In this document: positions 16,786 to 26,177 of the stretch, piece by piece
Position numbering within the stretch: position 1 is the stretch's first letter
How the letters are laid out: every line of letters starts with the position of its first letter
Assembly (NCBI GenBank): GCA_934322085.1
Contig: CAKRGF010000008.1
Span: forward strand, 1 to 64,000
Length of the DNA: 64,000 bases
Direction: 5' to 3'
Origin: an uncultured Eubacterium sp.
GTDB lineage: Bacteria; Bacillota; Clostridia; Lachnospirales; Lachnospiraceae
The notes under the pieces: model-generated
The model's input: only the letters and a program-made list of their open reading frames with translations
Database searches by the model: none
Told to the model about the DNA's origin: nothing
Program-made: the position numbers and the translations under genes

Positions 16786-19032
16786 TTATTCTGCACCTTC
16801 TTCTGCCGGGTCTGCAGCCGGATCCGACGGAGGCTCTGTCGCAGCCGGTTCCGCTGTTGCCGGAACTTGTGTCGCCGGTGCCTGCGTAGCCGGTGGTTCC
16901 GTAACCTGTGTATCCGTTCCATCATCCGGATCTACATCAACGTCATTATCATTCGAATCCGAAGGATCTGTATCAACACTTCCACCACTTCCGGTATCTT
17001 CCTGTGGTGTCGTATAACCACTGCTGCTGCCGCCGGAGCTTCCCGATGACAACTCACCCAGGTCAAATTCTTTAACTTCCAAATCTTTATGAATTTCATT
17101 CATGTACTCATGCCAGATTCGTCCCGGATAAGTCGAACCATACAAGTCGGCAACCGTTTTCGGGGAATCATAGCCAACCCAGACTGCCGTTGTATAATAT
17201 GGTGTAAAACCACAGAACCAGCCGTCTTTTTTATCATTGGTTGTTCCAGTCTTGCCGGCACTTGGCTGTCCATTATCAAGGCCAAGACCACGTGCCGTAC
17301 CACGTTTGATTACACCGGTCAGGATATCAACCATCGCACGTGCTGAATCCTTCTTGTAAACACTCTTTTGCTCGACTTTATCGGAAACAATTTCATTTCC
17401 ATCGGAATCCAAAATTTTCACAATGCACGTTGGTTCCCGGTACTTTCCGTCATTTTCCAGTGTTGCATAACCGGATGCCATCTCCAGCGTACTGGTACCA
17501 TATGTCAATCCACCAAGAGATGCCGACAGATAATAATCCGATTTCACAATTTTGGAATAATTCATATCCAATAAATACTGTAAACCAACCTCTGGTTTTA
17601 ACTTCTGGAACAACTGCCACGCAACTGTATTCAAGGACTGCTCTACCGCAAAACGAAGTGAAACATAACCGTAGTAACGTCCGCTGCTGTTTGATGGACC
17701 GCCCTTAAACTTATAATCATGCACGGTCGTACTCGCCGTCGATCCACGCTCCAAAGTCGGTGTATACACAATCAATGGCTTAATCGAACTACCCGGCTGG
17801 CGGTAAGACTGGTACGCACGGTTTAGGGAGAAACCTTCCGTCTCCTGGCTCCGTCCCCCCACTAACGCAACAACACGTCCGGTTTTATTGTCAATACATA
17901 CTGCCGAACCCTGCATTTTATAGGTTCCATTCGTCTCTTTATCCTTAAATCCAGATAAATTATGATTCACTGCTTTTTGCAGATTTTTCTGTTTCTTCAA
18001 ATCGAAGGATGTATAAATCTTATATCCATTATTCAAAAGCATCTGCTGAGCGGTCGAGTACTCATCATCATACTCCGTCTCATATGCCTCTCTTTCTTCC
18101 TTATCCGCAAACGAATTTTTAAACTCAAATCCATTTTTTTTCATCAATTCGCGAATCGCACAATATGAAACAAATGTCTGAATGTAATCTCGTTTTTTCA
18201 CTTCCTGAATGTTCAGTTTGATTTCTTCCTGATATGCCTCATCGTAATCCACCTTCGTAATCACGCCATCGTCTAACATCTGGTCCAGAATACGATTTTT
18301 ACGTTTCACTGTATTATCAAAATTTTTCAGCGGATTGTAAAGAGTCGGATTATTTGGAATGGAACACAAAAAGCATAACTGCCCAAGCGACAATTCCTGA
18401 CAGCTCTTTCCAAAATAACCGCGCGCCGCCGCTTCAATGCCATAATAACCATTCGCATAATAAATAGTATTTAAATAAAACTCCAGAATCTGACTTTTGG
18501 TATACTTCTTTTCCAGTTCCAGTGCAATAAAAATTTCCTTTATTTTACGCTCATACGTCTTTTCCGTCGAGAGAAAAACACCTCGCGCTAACTGCTGGGT
18601 AATTGTCGATGCTCCCTGCGTTTTTTCACCATTGTTCTTAATCAGCGCAAGAACCGCACGCATAATACCTTTGGCGTCAATTCCGTTATGCGAGTAAAAC
18701 TTTTTATCTTCGGTAACAATCGCTGCATCTTTTACCGCCTTTGGTATTTTGTCCAGGGTAAGGTAATAGGAATCCTTTTCTCCCTTTAATTTCGCTATCT
18801 CTTTGCCCTTATTGTTATACACAATCGACGTCTCGGATGAACGGAATGTATCTATAGACGACTCTTTCACGAGCGCAACTGCATCATCCTGCATTGCGAA
18901 AATATCTTTACCATATTTAAAATAAAAGATAATTCCACCGACTAATATTGTGAGCAGAAACAAAAGTAATACCATTTTAAACCCAAGCCAAAACTTAGGA
19001 TGTTTCCGCTGTTTTTTGTTTTTTCTAGCCAT
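16786..19032 (-). CDS. Class A penicillin-binding protein (PBP1A type)
   Basis: A 748-residue bifunctional peptidoglycan synthase. Start at 19032 is chosen because GGAGG lies 5-6 nt upstream; an ATG 12 nt earlier lacks a site. A Lys/Arg-rich cytoplasmic tail and one membrane segment (WLGFKMVLLLFLLTILVGGIIF) come first. The glycosyltransferase GT51 domain follows (EDKKFYSHNGIDAKGIMRA, GASTITQQLAR). The transpeptidase domain has SxxK in PGSSIKPLIVY, SxN in VEQSLNTVAW, and KTGT in SAGKTGTTNDKKDGWFCG. The last 90 or so residues are Ser/Gly then Asp, Thr, Pro, Ala-rich low complexity, probably spanning the wall. No partner gene is adjacent. Confidence 0.95.
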   Translation of the reverse strand: MARKNKKQRKHPKFWLGFKMVLLLFLLTILVGGIIFYFKYGKDIFAMQDDAVALVKESSIDTFRSSETSIVYNNKGKEIAKLKGEKDSYYLTLDKIPKAVKDAAIVTEDKKFYSHNGIDAKGIMRAVLALIKNNGEKTQGASTITQQLARGVFLSTEKTYERKIKEIFIALELEKKYTKSQILEFYLNTIYYANGYYGIEAAARGYFGKSCQELSLGQLCFLCSIPNNPTLYNPLKNFDNTVKRKNRILDQMLDDGVITKVDYDEAYQEEIKLNIQEVKKRDYIQTFVSYCAIRELMKKNGFEFKNSFADKEEREAYETEYDDEYSTAQQMLLNNGYKIYTSFDLKKQKNLQKAVNHNLSGFKDKETNGTYKMQGSAVCIDNKTGRVVALVGGRSQETEGFSLNRAYQSYRQPGSSIKPLIVYTPTLERGSTASTTVHDYKFKGGPSNSSGRYYGYVSLRFAVEQSLNTVAWQLFQKLKPEVGLQYLLDMNYSKIVKSDYYLSASLGGLTYGTSTLEMASGYATLENDGKYREPTCIVKILDSDGNEIVSDKVEQKSVYKKDSARAMVDILTGVIKRGTARGLGLDNGQPSAGKTGTTNDKKDGWFCGFTPYYTTAVWVGYDSPKTVADLYGSTYPGRIWHEYMNEIHKDLEVKEFDLGELSSGSSGGSSSGYTTPQEDTGSGGSVDTDPSDSNDNDVDVDPDDGTDTQVTEPPATQAPATQVPATAEPAATEPPSDPAADPAEEGAE

Positions 19033-19098
19033 CTTTACCTCCATTTCTCCCGCTTTATACTACGTGGACGCTTTGACTTATGTATCATCATACCACAT

Positions 19099-20289
19099 TT
19101 AGCGTATCTTGGAAAGAATTTCTTTATGCAGGGTACCGGCACGGTGTTCCCATGTATGCGCATTCTTAGCCGTCTCATAAGCCGCTTTCTGCATGTGTTC
19201 CCATTTCTCCTGATTTTCTAAAATCCCCTGCACCTTATCAGGCAGGCATTGAAGTGCATCCAGTTCATAAAAGCAAATATCCTCTCCATCCTGTAAATTT
19301 TCCGTCAAATACCGGCTCCAGTCGGTAAAACATACAGCACCGTTTAACATGGAATTAAACACGCGGTCATGTGCGCCATCCTTAAACCACGGCATTACAT
19401 TCAAAGAAACTTTCGCCTTGCTTAATGCCTGCAGACACGCCAATGAATCAACGCCGCCCTCTTTTATTAGATTCTCCGGATGCTCACAGGGAAGGAACTC
19501 CCAGCCCGCACCAAAACAATGCACAGAAACACCGGCATCCACAAGTGTCTGAACAACTTTTCCACGAAAATAATTACGCACATACAAATCGATCATAATC
19601 ATATTTGGCATCATTTCCTTTACGCCATCTTCCGTAATATCCTCAACCTCGGAAAGCAGATGCTCACGGATTCCAATATCCATCCCCAGATGCGGATGTT
19701 TCTTAAAGTCCTCAATAATTCCGTAATAAAAGTCTGCATACTCTTTGCCATGTCTCTCAATCGCTGGTTCAAATTTAGAAAGCGGCGTATAATTTCCGGT
19801 AAATACAACGTCATATGGGCGTTCTTCCCACCTAGGGAGCGTATCTTCTTCCCACAAAGACGTTCCCGCTAACGGCAGAAACGGCCCCCGCTTAATTTCC
19901 GGAAAATAATACTGCAAATAAGCCTCATGCTCTCTGTCAATCGAAATCTGGCAGTAGTCTTTTGTCAAAAACGGCAGAAATTTATGATAATAAAACGGAT
20001 GGTCAACCACAATATTGATAACCGGTATTTTTCTGTCATCAAACAAATGGATTCCCTTGCAGTCAATAAAATATCCCTCACCACAGCAGCCATCAAAATT
20101 AAACGTCACTGCCGCTGTTGCCTCTGGTTTGGCAAATAAAAGCAATTCCGCAAGACTGCCATAGGATTTGCACTGGTCAAAGTAAAACACTTCATATCCC
20201 AGTTTACTAAAAGTCTTCCCAAGCTGCTCACTAAAAAAACTTAATGTTTCAATTCCCTTGGTAAATAAAATAATTCGTTCGATTTTCAT
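19099..20289 (-). CDS. CgeB-like glycosyltransferase (DUF3880 type)
   Basis: A 396-residue GT-B-like protein related to the spore-maturation glycosyltransferase CgeB. The N-terminal half (MKIERIILFTKG..., DQCKSYGSLAELLLF, TFNFDGCCGEG) resembles the DUF3880 domain. The C-terminal half has the Glyco_trans_1_2-type features HCFGAGWEF, SLNVMPWFKDGAHDRVFNSMLNGAVCFTDWSRYL and EHRAGTLHKEI. No signal peptide or membrane segment is present. Acceptor and donor are unknown; modification of a spore or surface component is an inference from the family. It stands alone between the PBP and hydrogenase genes. Confidence 0.75.
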   Translation of the reverse strand: MKIERIILFTKGIETLSFFSEQLGKTFSKLGYEVFYFDQCKSYGSLAELLLFAKPEATAAVTFNFDGCCGEGYFIDCKGIHLFDDRKIPVINIVVDHPFYYHKFLPFLTKDYCQISIDREHEAYLQYYFPEIKRGPFLPLAGTSLWEEDTLPRWEERPYDVVFTGNYTPLSKFEPAIERHGKEYADFYYGIIEDFKKHPHLGMDIGIREHLLSEVEDITEDGVKEMMPNMIMIDLYVRNYFRGKVVQTLVDAGVSVHCFGAGWEFLPCEHPENLIKEGGVDSLACLQALSKAKVSLNVMPWFKDGAHDRVFNSMLNGAVCFTDWSRYLTENLQDGEDICFYELDALQCLPDKVQGILENQEKWEHMQKAAYETAKNAHTWEHRAGTLHKEILSKIR

Positions 20290-20334
20290 ACTTCCTCCAC
20301 TATTGATGAAATGTTATCAAATACCTTCTACCAC

Positions 20335-20374
20335 AAAGAGGGTATTCCGATTTTTCAATCAAAATACCCTCTTT
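20335..20374 (-). terminator. Terminator-like hairpin after the hydrogenase gene
   Basis: AAAGAGGGTATT (20335-20346) and AATACCCTCTTT (20363-20374) form a 12-bp stem with a 16-nt loop. There is no long T-run on the minus strand, so termination efficiency is uncertain. Confidence 0.55.
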
Positions 20375-20394
20375 CTTATCTTGTTTCTTTTACC

Positions 20395-21894
20395 TTACGG
20401 CAAATCAATTTCTGAATATTCTTTCGGTGGCAGTGCAGTTGTTGAATCCTTAACAAACTTGCGCACAGCCTGTGCCGCTTTCGGTATCGCAATATTCGTA
20501 CCAACACCGGCAACACAACCACCCGGACAGCCCATACCTTCAATCAGGCAGCCATCCTTTTTACCGGCTTTCGCCATAAGAAGCATTTTCTGACAGTCGG
20601 ATAATCCTTCTGCATGCTCAATATAAACTTCAGTTCCCGGATAATATTCGTTAATGCAGTTTTCAATGGCATTTGCAACACCACCGGCAACGGCGTAACC
20701 ACGACCGGTTCCTGTTGCGTCATGAATTGGTTCCTCTGCATCATAGGTTTCCATATCAATTCCTTTGGCGGTGAAAATCGCATCCAATTCTTCAAAGGTA
20801 ATTACGAAATCCACATCACTTCGTACCGAACGGCGGGAAGCTTCCAGTTTCTTTGCCGCACACGGTCCGACAAATACAATTTTAGCTTCCGGATGACGCT
20901 GTTTAATTGTACGCGCAGTCGCTACCATCGGTGTCAGAGCACTCGAAACAGTCTCTACCATATCCGGCAGTGTTTTCTTTGCTAACATCGACCACGCCGG
21001 GCAACAGGAAGTCAGCAAAAATGGAAGTTTTCCTGTTTTTACTTCATTTACATAATGTCTTGCTTCCGTAATTGCTCCGATATCTGCACCAAGTGCAACT
21101 TCGAACACTTCCGCAAAACCGATTTCTTTCAATGCTGCTTTGATTTTCCAAAGACGAACATCGTCACCAAACTGTCCAATCACGGCCGGTGCCAGTTCGG
21201 CAATAACCGGTCCCTGCTTCATCGCCTGAATCAACTGGAAAATCTGGGATTTATCTGCAATCGCTCCAAATGGACATGCAGCCATACATTGTCCGCATTT
21301 TACGCATTTTTGGTCATCAATCTGGGCACGTCCGCGCTCATCACTGGAAATGGCTTTCACACCACATGCAGCTGCACATGGACGAACCTTTTTCGCAATT
21401 GCATCATAAGGACAGATTGCCTTACATTTTCCACATTTAATACATTTATCTTTATCAATATGAGATTTTCCGTCTACAATGCTGATAGCACCTTTCGGGC
21501 AAACCTCTACACAAGGATGTGCCACACAGCCACGGCACTGATTGGATACTTCGTATACGTTATCCTCACACATATCACAAGCCGACGGAATTACCTGCAT
21601 CAAAGGCGGCTCATAATATTTTTCTGCCACATTACTCTCATCCAATCCACTTGTAACGTGAACCGGTTCATCATCCGGTCTTAATGAAAGTCCCATCGCA
21701 AGACGCACACGCTCCGAACAGATAGCACGCTCACGGTAAATACTCTCACGGTATAAAGGCGCATCTCCCGGCGTAATTTTATATGGGATTGCCTCGATAT
21801 CATCATTTATGTTCTGTGAATCAAAAGCGACTTTTGCAACTTCTGTAAACACTTTCTGTCTCAGTGTCTTAATCGGGGTTTCTATTCCTCTCAT
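20395..21894 (-). CDS. Monomeric [FeFe] hydrogenase, atypical P2 motif
   Basis: A 499-residue iron-sulfur hydrogenase. The N-terminal region has several 4Fe-4S motifs (Cys106/109; Cys120-132; Cys151-161; Cys197-207). The H-cluster domain shows P1 TSCCPAW (Cys297 for proton transfer, Cys298 ligand), P2 FVGPCAAKKLE (Cys345), and P3 EGMGCPGGCVAG (Cys456, Cys460). P2 has Gly-Pro-Cys-Ala-Ala-Lys where the well-studied group A enzymes have Met-Pro-Cys-x-x-Lys; this and the domain plan suggest the less-studied group B type. It likely couples ferredoxin to H2 in the cytoplasm. No HydEFG maturase or partner subunit is in the window. Confidence 0.9.
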   Translation of the reverse strand: MRGIETPIKTLRQKVFTEVAKVAFDSQNINDDIEAIPYKITPGDAPLYRESIYRERAICSERVRLAMGLSLRPDDEPVHVTSGLDESNVAEKYYEPPLMQVIPSACDMCEDNVYEVSNQCRGCVAHPCVEVCPKGAISIVDGKSHIDKDKCIKCGKCKAICPYDAIAKKVRPCAAACGVKAISSDERGRAQIDDQKCVKCGQCMAACPFGAIADKSQIFQLIQAMKQGPVIAELAPAVIGQFGDDVRLWKIKAALKEIGFAEVFEVALGADIGAITEARHYVNEVKTGKLPFLLTSCCPAWSMLAKKTLPDMVETVSSALTPMVATARTIKQRHPEAKIVFVGPCAAKKLEASRRSVRSDVDFVITFEELDAIFTAKGIDMETYDAEEPIHDATGTGRGYAVAGGVANAIENCINEYYPGTEVYIEHAEGLSDCQKMLLMAKAGKKDGCLIEGMGCPGGCVAGVGTNIAIPKAAQAVRKFVKDSTTALPPKEYSEIDLP

Positions 21895-21947
21895 TCTTGT
21901 CCTCCTTGGCGTAATTGATACAAATTCTCATAATCAATGGTAGAATA

Positions 21948-22925
21948 TCATAGTTTCCAAATATTTTCAAGATACTTCCGATACTTCTCTTGTTCTTCTT
22001 TTGGTTCCACGATTGAAACACCCTTTCCAATCCCCGCAAGCCAGCCATAAAACTGCTTGCTGACACTGATTTCTACGAATGTCCGAAACTGTGTCTCGGA
22101 CTCTTTTAAAACAGGAATTTCCTTTCCAAAACGGTCAATTGCAACGCCAATCAGCGAATTATCAAAAACAAGCTGAAGCCTTTTTTTCTCCCCGGCAAAC
22201 ATTCCAAACGTTTTTTTTGAAAAATCCGTGACATCCAGTTTTTGATATGCTGTTTCCCCTTCTCTTTTTCCCTCTTCTCTCTTTAACTGACGAAGCTTAT
22301 CTACGCGGAAATATTTAATCATCTCTGCTTTGTGGTCATACGCCAGCAGATAATAATTTTCGTCTTCCCACATAAGCATCCATGGGGAAACAAGATAGCG
22401 TTCGCCACCGTGCCGCGGCACAAGTTCCTTGTTCTGGTTCCACTCGCAGTAGACAAAAGATACCGGTTGATTTTCATGCATCGCCTGATGAATGTCATCA
22501 ATCAGATAAAGCGAAGACAAATTTTCTGTTTTCACACGGTCATTAACACAAACCAGACGCTGCAGCCGATTTGCCTCATAGCGGCTTGTGAAATGCTCTA
22601 ACTTCTCAATCAGATTTCTACTTTGTTTTTGCGTAATAAATTTCGACGCCTGCACAGCATCAACCAAAAGTTTCAACTCCGCCAATTCAAACTCACGGCT
22701 TCCCAGATAATAACCCGCCGGATTTTTCTGACACACAACATCATACCCAAGTATCTGCAAAGCTTCCATGTCCGAGTAAACACTTTTTCTTTCTGCATGA
22801 ATCCCATTCTGCTTCAAATACGAGATGATTTGCGGCATCGTAACGGGATGATTTTCATCGCTCTCACTTCGCAGCAGTTCCAAAATATAAAATAATTTGT
22901 ATTTCTGGTTTGGTGCTTTTGGCAT
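21948..22925 (-). CDS. WYL-domain transcriptional regulator
   Basis: A 325-residue regulator. An N-terminal winged helix (residues about 5-70, MPQIISYLKQNGIHAERKSVYSDMEALQILGYDVV) precedes a WYL ligand-sensing domain (about 140-220: WMLMWEDENYYLLAYDHKAEMIKYFRVDKLRQL) and a C-terminal WCX-type extension. WYL proteins sense nucleotides or nucleic-acid signals in several systems; no defence genes are near this one. The start overlaps the stop of the upstream diguanylate cyclase gene as TGATG, so the two are translationally coupled and may share a signalling role. Target unknown. Confidence 0.87.
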   Translation of the reverse strand: MPKAPNQKYKLFYILELLRSESDENHPVTMPQIISYLKQNGIHAERKSVYSDMEALQILGYDVVCQKNPAGYYLGSREFELAELKLLVDAVQASKFITQKQSRNLIEKLEHFTSRYEANRLQRLVCVNDRVKTENLSSLYLIDDIHQAMHENQPVSFVYCEWNQNKELVPRHGGERYLVSPWMLMWEDENYYLLAYDHKAEMIKYFRVDKLRQLKREEGKREGETAYQKLDVTDFSKKTFGMFAGEKKRLQLVFDNSLIGVAIDRFGKEIPVLKESETQFRTFVEISVSKQFYGWLAGIGKGVSIVEPKEEQEKYRKYLENIWKL

Positions 22926-24208
22926 CAGGATTCCCCCTCCCTCGATTCCATTACAATCTGGTCACGTCCATGCTCTTTTCCATAATACAGAAGTTCATCC
23001 GCACGGTTAATGGCCTCCTCCATTTCCTCTTCTTCACAGTAAGTTACAATACCAATCGTCAGAGAAATTGAGAATTCCATACCGTTATGTGAAAACTTTT
23101 TCGATTTCACATCGTCCAAAAATCCCTGCAAAACTTTTCTCGTCTCATTTACTGTTCCATCAAAACCAATCAAAAATTCTTCGCCACCCCAGCGTGCGGA
23201 AAAACCATCTTCACCAACTGCTTTCCGTAGTGCTCCGGCAACATATTTTAGAACTTCGTCACCTTTTTCATGACCATAACTGTCATTGACACTCTTAAAA
23301 AAATCGATATCCGCAATCGCAAGTGAAAAACAATCGTTATCTCTACGGTAATCCATCTGAATCTGCGCCGCACGCCGATTCAGAAGTTTTGTCAATGGGT
23401 CACGTGACACCATTTCTTCCAATGAATCACTGACCGCCACTGCATATTCGCCCATTTGCGCCAGTTCGTCGCCTCTCTTTAAAACGTTTTCCGGCATTTC
23501 ATGATGAAATTCTCCATGCGCCACTCTGCCAAGAAATCTTTTAATCGCCTGAATTGCCTCCACCATTTTCTGTACCGAAAGATTACAGATAAATCCGGCA
23601 AGAATTATGATAAACAGGCAGATAATCACATTCCCCTGCGTCATAAATCTCATGGAAGTATTCACAGACTCCGCCGACTCTCCGGCAAAGCTAACACCTA
23701 CAACTTCATTCTCATCATTGCGAATTGGCACATAGTAGCCAAAGTATCTGACTCCCATAACGTCAACATTCTGGGAAAAATATTCTTCCCCGTCTTCAAT
23801 CACTTGTGAAGCAACTTCTTCATCTATATGAGAGCCAACCAGACGATTTCCTTTTTTATCAACCAGTGTTGTAAGACATCTCTCATCACCAACAAATACA
23901 GTAACATCCGCACCGGTATCATTTTTAATATCGTCTAAAATCCGGTAATCCGATGTAATTTCTGTTTCCCCCTTATAAACCCTATCATCCTTCTGTGAAA
24001 AATCTCCCGCATCCAACACATTATAAATACTGATTAGATTGTGTGCGATACCGGACAAGCTTTTTTCGACCTCAAATACCATTCCCTCGCGAACCGAGTT
24101 CTGGCTGTAAAATGTCATAATAATACCCAGAACAGCAATCGGAATTACCGACATTTTCATAATGGTAAAAATCAAACTTTTTCTTTTTTTGCGCACCATA
24201 TCCGACAC
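22925..24208 (-). CDS. Membrane diguanylate cyclase with Cache-type sensor
   Basis: A 427-residue membrane protein. A basic N-terminus (VRKKRKSLIF) and first membrane helix are followed by an extracytoplasmic single-Cache-like domain of about 150 residues (SVREGMVFEVEKSLSGIAHNL...VRYFGYYVPIRNDENEVVGVSFAG). A second helix (NVIICLFIIILAGFICNL), a HAMP-like linker and a GGDEF domain follow. The active site is intact as RWGGEEF, so c-di-GMP synthesis is expected. The RxxD inhibitory site five residues before GGEEF is absent, suggesting no product inhibition at that site. It is coupled by a one-base overlap to the WYL regulator. Confidence 0.9.
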   Translation of the reverse strand: MSDMVRKKRKSLIFTIMKMSVIPIAVLGIIMTFYSQNSVREGMVFEVEKSLSGIAHNLISIYNVLDAGDFSQKDDRVYKGETEITSDYRILDDIKNDTGADVTVFVGDERCLTTLVDKKGNRLVGSHIDEEVASQVIEDGEEYFSQNVDVMGVRYFGYYVPIRNDENEVVGVSFAGESAESVNTSMRFMTQGNVIICLFIIILAGFICNLSVQKMVEAIQAIKRFLGRVAHGEFHHEMPENVLKRGDELAQMGEYAVAVSDSLEEMVSRDPLTKLLNRRAAQIQMDYRRDNDCFSLAIADIDFFKSVNDSYGHEKGDEVLKYVAGALRKAVGEDGFSARWGGEEFLIGFDGTVNETRKVLQGFLDDVKSKKFSHNGMEFSISLTIGIVTYCEEEEMEEAINRADELLYYGKEHGRDQIVMESREGES

Positions 24209-24231
24209 CCCCTCGTATCTATTCTATACGT

Positions 24232-25749
24232 TTACTCTTCGTCCTCTTCCGGCAAAGCCATTTTCTGCTCTACCATAACTTTTTCATCCAGGCAGGTAAA
24301 AATTCCATCCACTATTGCTTCGTCCGGTTTCTTCGTTATTACACTGACAACCGGGACAACAATCAAACCGGCAATCATTGCTAATGCTCCAGCATTAATT
24401 GGTGATGCAATATAATTGATAAACATGTTGGAAACCGTAATTCCAACTCCGGCGATAAAACTTGCCCAGACAGCCGCTTTTGTCACTCGTTTCCAATACA
24501 GTCCATACAAAAACGGTGCTAAAAACGCCCCTGCAAGAGCTCCCCAGCTGATTCCCATAAGCTGTGCAATAAATGCCGGCGGGTCAAGTGCAATCACAAC
24601 AGAAATAATGATGAAGAAAGCAAGCAGTATTCTCATCCAGATTAACTGCTTTTTCTCACTCATATCTTTTACAAACAATGGTTTGATAAAATCAAGTGTA
24701 AGTGTGGAACTTGACGTCAGCACAAGGCTTGACAAAGTCGACATGGATGCAGACAAAACAAGCACAATGACAATTCCAATCAAAATGTCCGGCAGGCTCG
24801 AAAGCATCGTCGGTATAATAGTATCATATGCTACACTTCCATCGGCTGCTTTTGTTACACCGGAAATCTGGCTGAATCCACCAAGGAAATAGCAGCCACC
24901 GGAAACAACTACGGCAAACAACGTCGAAATAATAGTTCCTGTATGTACTGCTTTTTCATCTTTAATGGCATAGAATTTCTGAATCATCTGTGGAAGTCCC
25001 CACGTACCCAGTGAAGTCAGAATCACAACCCCAAGCAGATTCAATGGATCCGGTCCAAAGAAGGATGCATAAGCTCCCGGCATTACGTCACTTGGCACAT
25101 GTGCAAGTTCCTTCACAGCCGCCAGAAATCCGCCATGGCCGGAAAGTACTGCCGCAATAACTGCCACAATACCAAATAACATAATAATTCCCTGAATCAA
25201 GTCATTCAGTGCCGTCGCCATATAACCGCCCACAATAACATAAACACCCGTCAGCACCGCCATCACGACTACACAGATGCGAAAGTCAATATCAAATGCC
25301 ATACCAAACAAATAGGAAAGACCATTGTACACCGATGCGGTATACGGAATGAGGAAAATGAAGGCAATCATTGACGCTGCAACGCGGAGTGATTTACTGC
25401 CATAACGTTTTCCAAAGAAATCCGGCATGGTCATGGATTTCAAATGCTTTGTCATAATTCTCGTACGTCGTCCCAATACAACCCATGCAAGCAGGGAACC
25501 AAGCAGTGCATTTCCAATTCCTATCCAAGTGGAAGCAAGTCCGTATTTATAACCGAACTGTCCTGCATATCCGACAAATACAACCGCTGAAAAATAAGAC
25601 GTTCCATACGCAAATGCAGTCAGCCACGGACCAACTGAACGCCCCCCTAACACAAAGCCATTCACATCTGTCGCATGCTTTCTGGAATAAAATCCAATCC
25701 CCAGCATCACAGCAAAAAATACCAGTAACAAAATTACCTTAATAACCAT
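24232..25749 (-). CDS. Sodium:solute symporter (SSS family)
   Basis: A 505-residue polytopic membrane protein of the SSS family (PutP/PanF type) with about 13 helices. The signature region DVNGFVLGGRSVGPWLTAFAYGTSYFSAVVFVGYAGQFGYKYG and the helix GGYMATALNDLIQGIIMLFGI match the family, which drives uptake of amino acids, pantothenate or other organic anions with sodium. The exact substrate cannot be assigned; a proline/PutP-like substrate is only the nearest guess. Sodium dependence fits the sodium-type ATP synthase encoded downstream. A weak promoter lies at 25797-25825, just outside the palindromic repeat. Confidence 0.88.
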   Translation of the reverse strand: MVIKVILLLVFFAVMLGIGFYSRKHATDVNGFVLGGRSVGPWLTAFAYGTSYFSAVVFVGYAGQFGYKYGLASTWIGIGNALLGSLLAWVVLGRRTRIMTKHLKSMTMPDFFGKRYGSKSLRVAASMIAFIFLIPYTASVYNGLSYLFGMAFDIDFRICVVVMAVLTGVYVIVGGYMATALNDLIQGIIMLFGIVAVIAAVLSGHGGFLAAVKELAHVPSDVMPGAYASFFGPDPLNLLGVVILTSLGTWGLPQMIQKFYAIKDEKAVHTGTIISTLFAVVVSGGCYFLGGFSQISGVTKAADGSVAYDTIIPTMLSSLPDILIGIVIVLVLSASMSTLSSLVLTSSSTLTLDFIKPLFVKDMSEKKQLIWMRILLAFFIIISVVIALDPPAFIAQLMGISWGALAGAFLAPFLYGLYWKRVTKAAVWASFIAGVGITVSNMFINYIASPINAGALAMIAGLIVVPVVSVITKKPDEAIVDGIFTCLDEKVMVEQKMALPEEDEE

Positions 25750-25796
25750 AATAAACTCTCTCCTTCGTATGTATCGTAACTACTCTATTACTCATT

Positions 25797-25825
25797 ATTT
25801 TACCATAATTGTGGAGGGGTTTCCA
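25797..25825 (-). promoter_or_regulatory. Possible promoter of the symporter gene
   Basis: Minus strand: TGGAAA (25825-25820), 17 nt, TAAAAT (25802-25797), about 48 nt upstream of the start. The -35 box is weak. The left end of the branched repeat lies about 10 nt upstream. Confidence 0.4.
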
Positions 25826-25835
25826 TAGTGAGTTT

Positions 25836-26045
25836 TTTGGTTTCAGAATTGCGTAGAAAAGTTTTGTGACTCGTGGGTCTACGTTCCACTCCGGTCCGCG
25901 CAGGTCAGAGGTTCCCCGAACCTCTTGCGCCGTTCTCACTAATTGAGCTGCGTAGCAGCAGGGGTGCTGAAACTACCAGCACCTCCTGCTGACGCGCTCA
26001 AACCCACGAGTCACAAAACTTTTCTACGCAATTACTGGAATCCAA
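25836..26045. repeat. Branched palindromic repeat element, about 210 nt (copy 2)
   Basis: This element fills most of the 428-nt gap between the symporter and atpC. Outer arms 25847-25878 and 26002-26033 are perfect 32-bp inverted repeats and continue imperfectly outward. Inside are two further hairpins. Hairpin A (25898-25930) has an 8-bp AGAGGTTC/GAACCTCT stem with a CCC loop plus a GCGCA/TGCGC extension. Hairpin B (25945-25999) has about 22 bp with one bulge and a 7-nt loop. The whole could fold as a Y-shaped three-way junction in DNA or RNA. The arms match repeat copies 1 and 3. Short open frames through it are not considered genes. Confidence 0.88.
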
Positions 26046-26120
26046 ATAAACCGACCAAAAACAGTTGTCCCTCCTTCTCTCCAGTCTCCTCTTCTCTCCC
26101 AAAAGAAAAAAGTAAAAAGA

Positions 26121-26173
26121 AATCCCCCGAAAAGCTATATTTGCAACGCAAATATCCCGCTTTTTGGGGGATT
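26121..26173 (-). terminator. Terminator of the atp operon
   Basis: AATCCCCC at the base pairs with GGGGGATT, with an inner hairpin ATATTTGC/GCAAATAT. On the minus strand the stem runs into a T-rich tract. It lies directly after atpC. Confidence 0.85.
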
Positions 26174-26177
26174 CTTT

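Noticed and set aside
25881..25999. tRNA-like or riboswitch-like fold within the palindrome
   Set aside because: Hairpins are present but there is no acceptor stem, anticodon arm or T-loop consensus, and no known riboswitch core.
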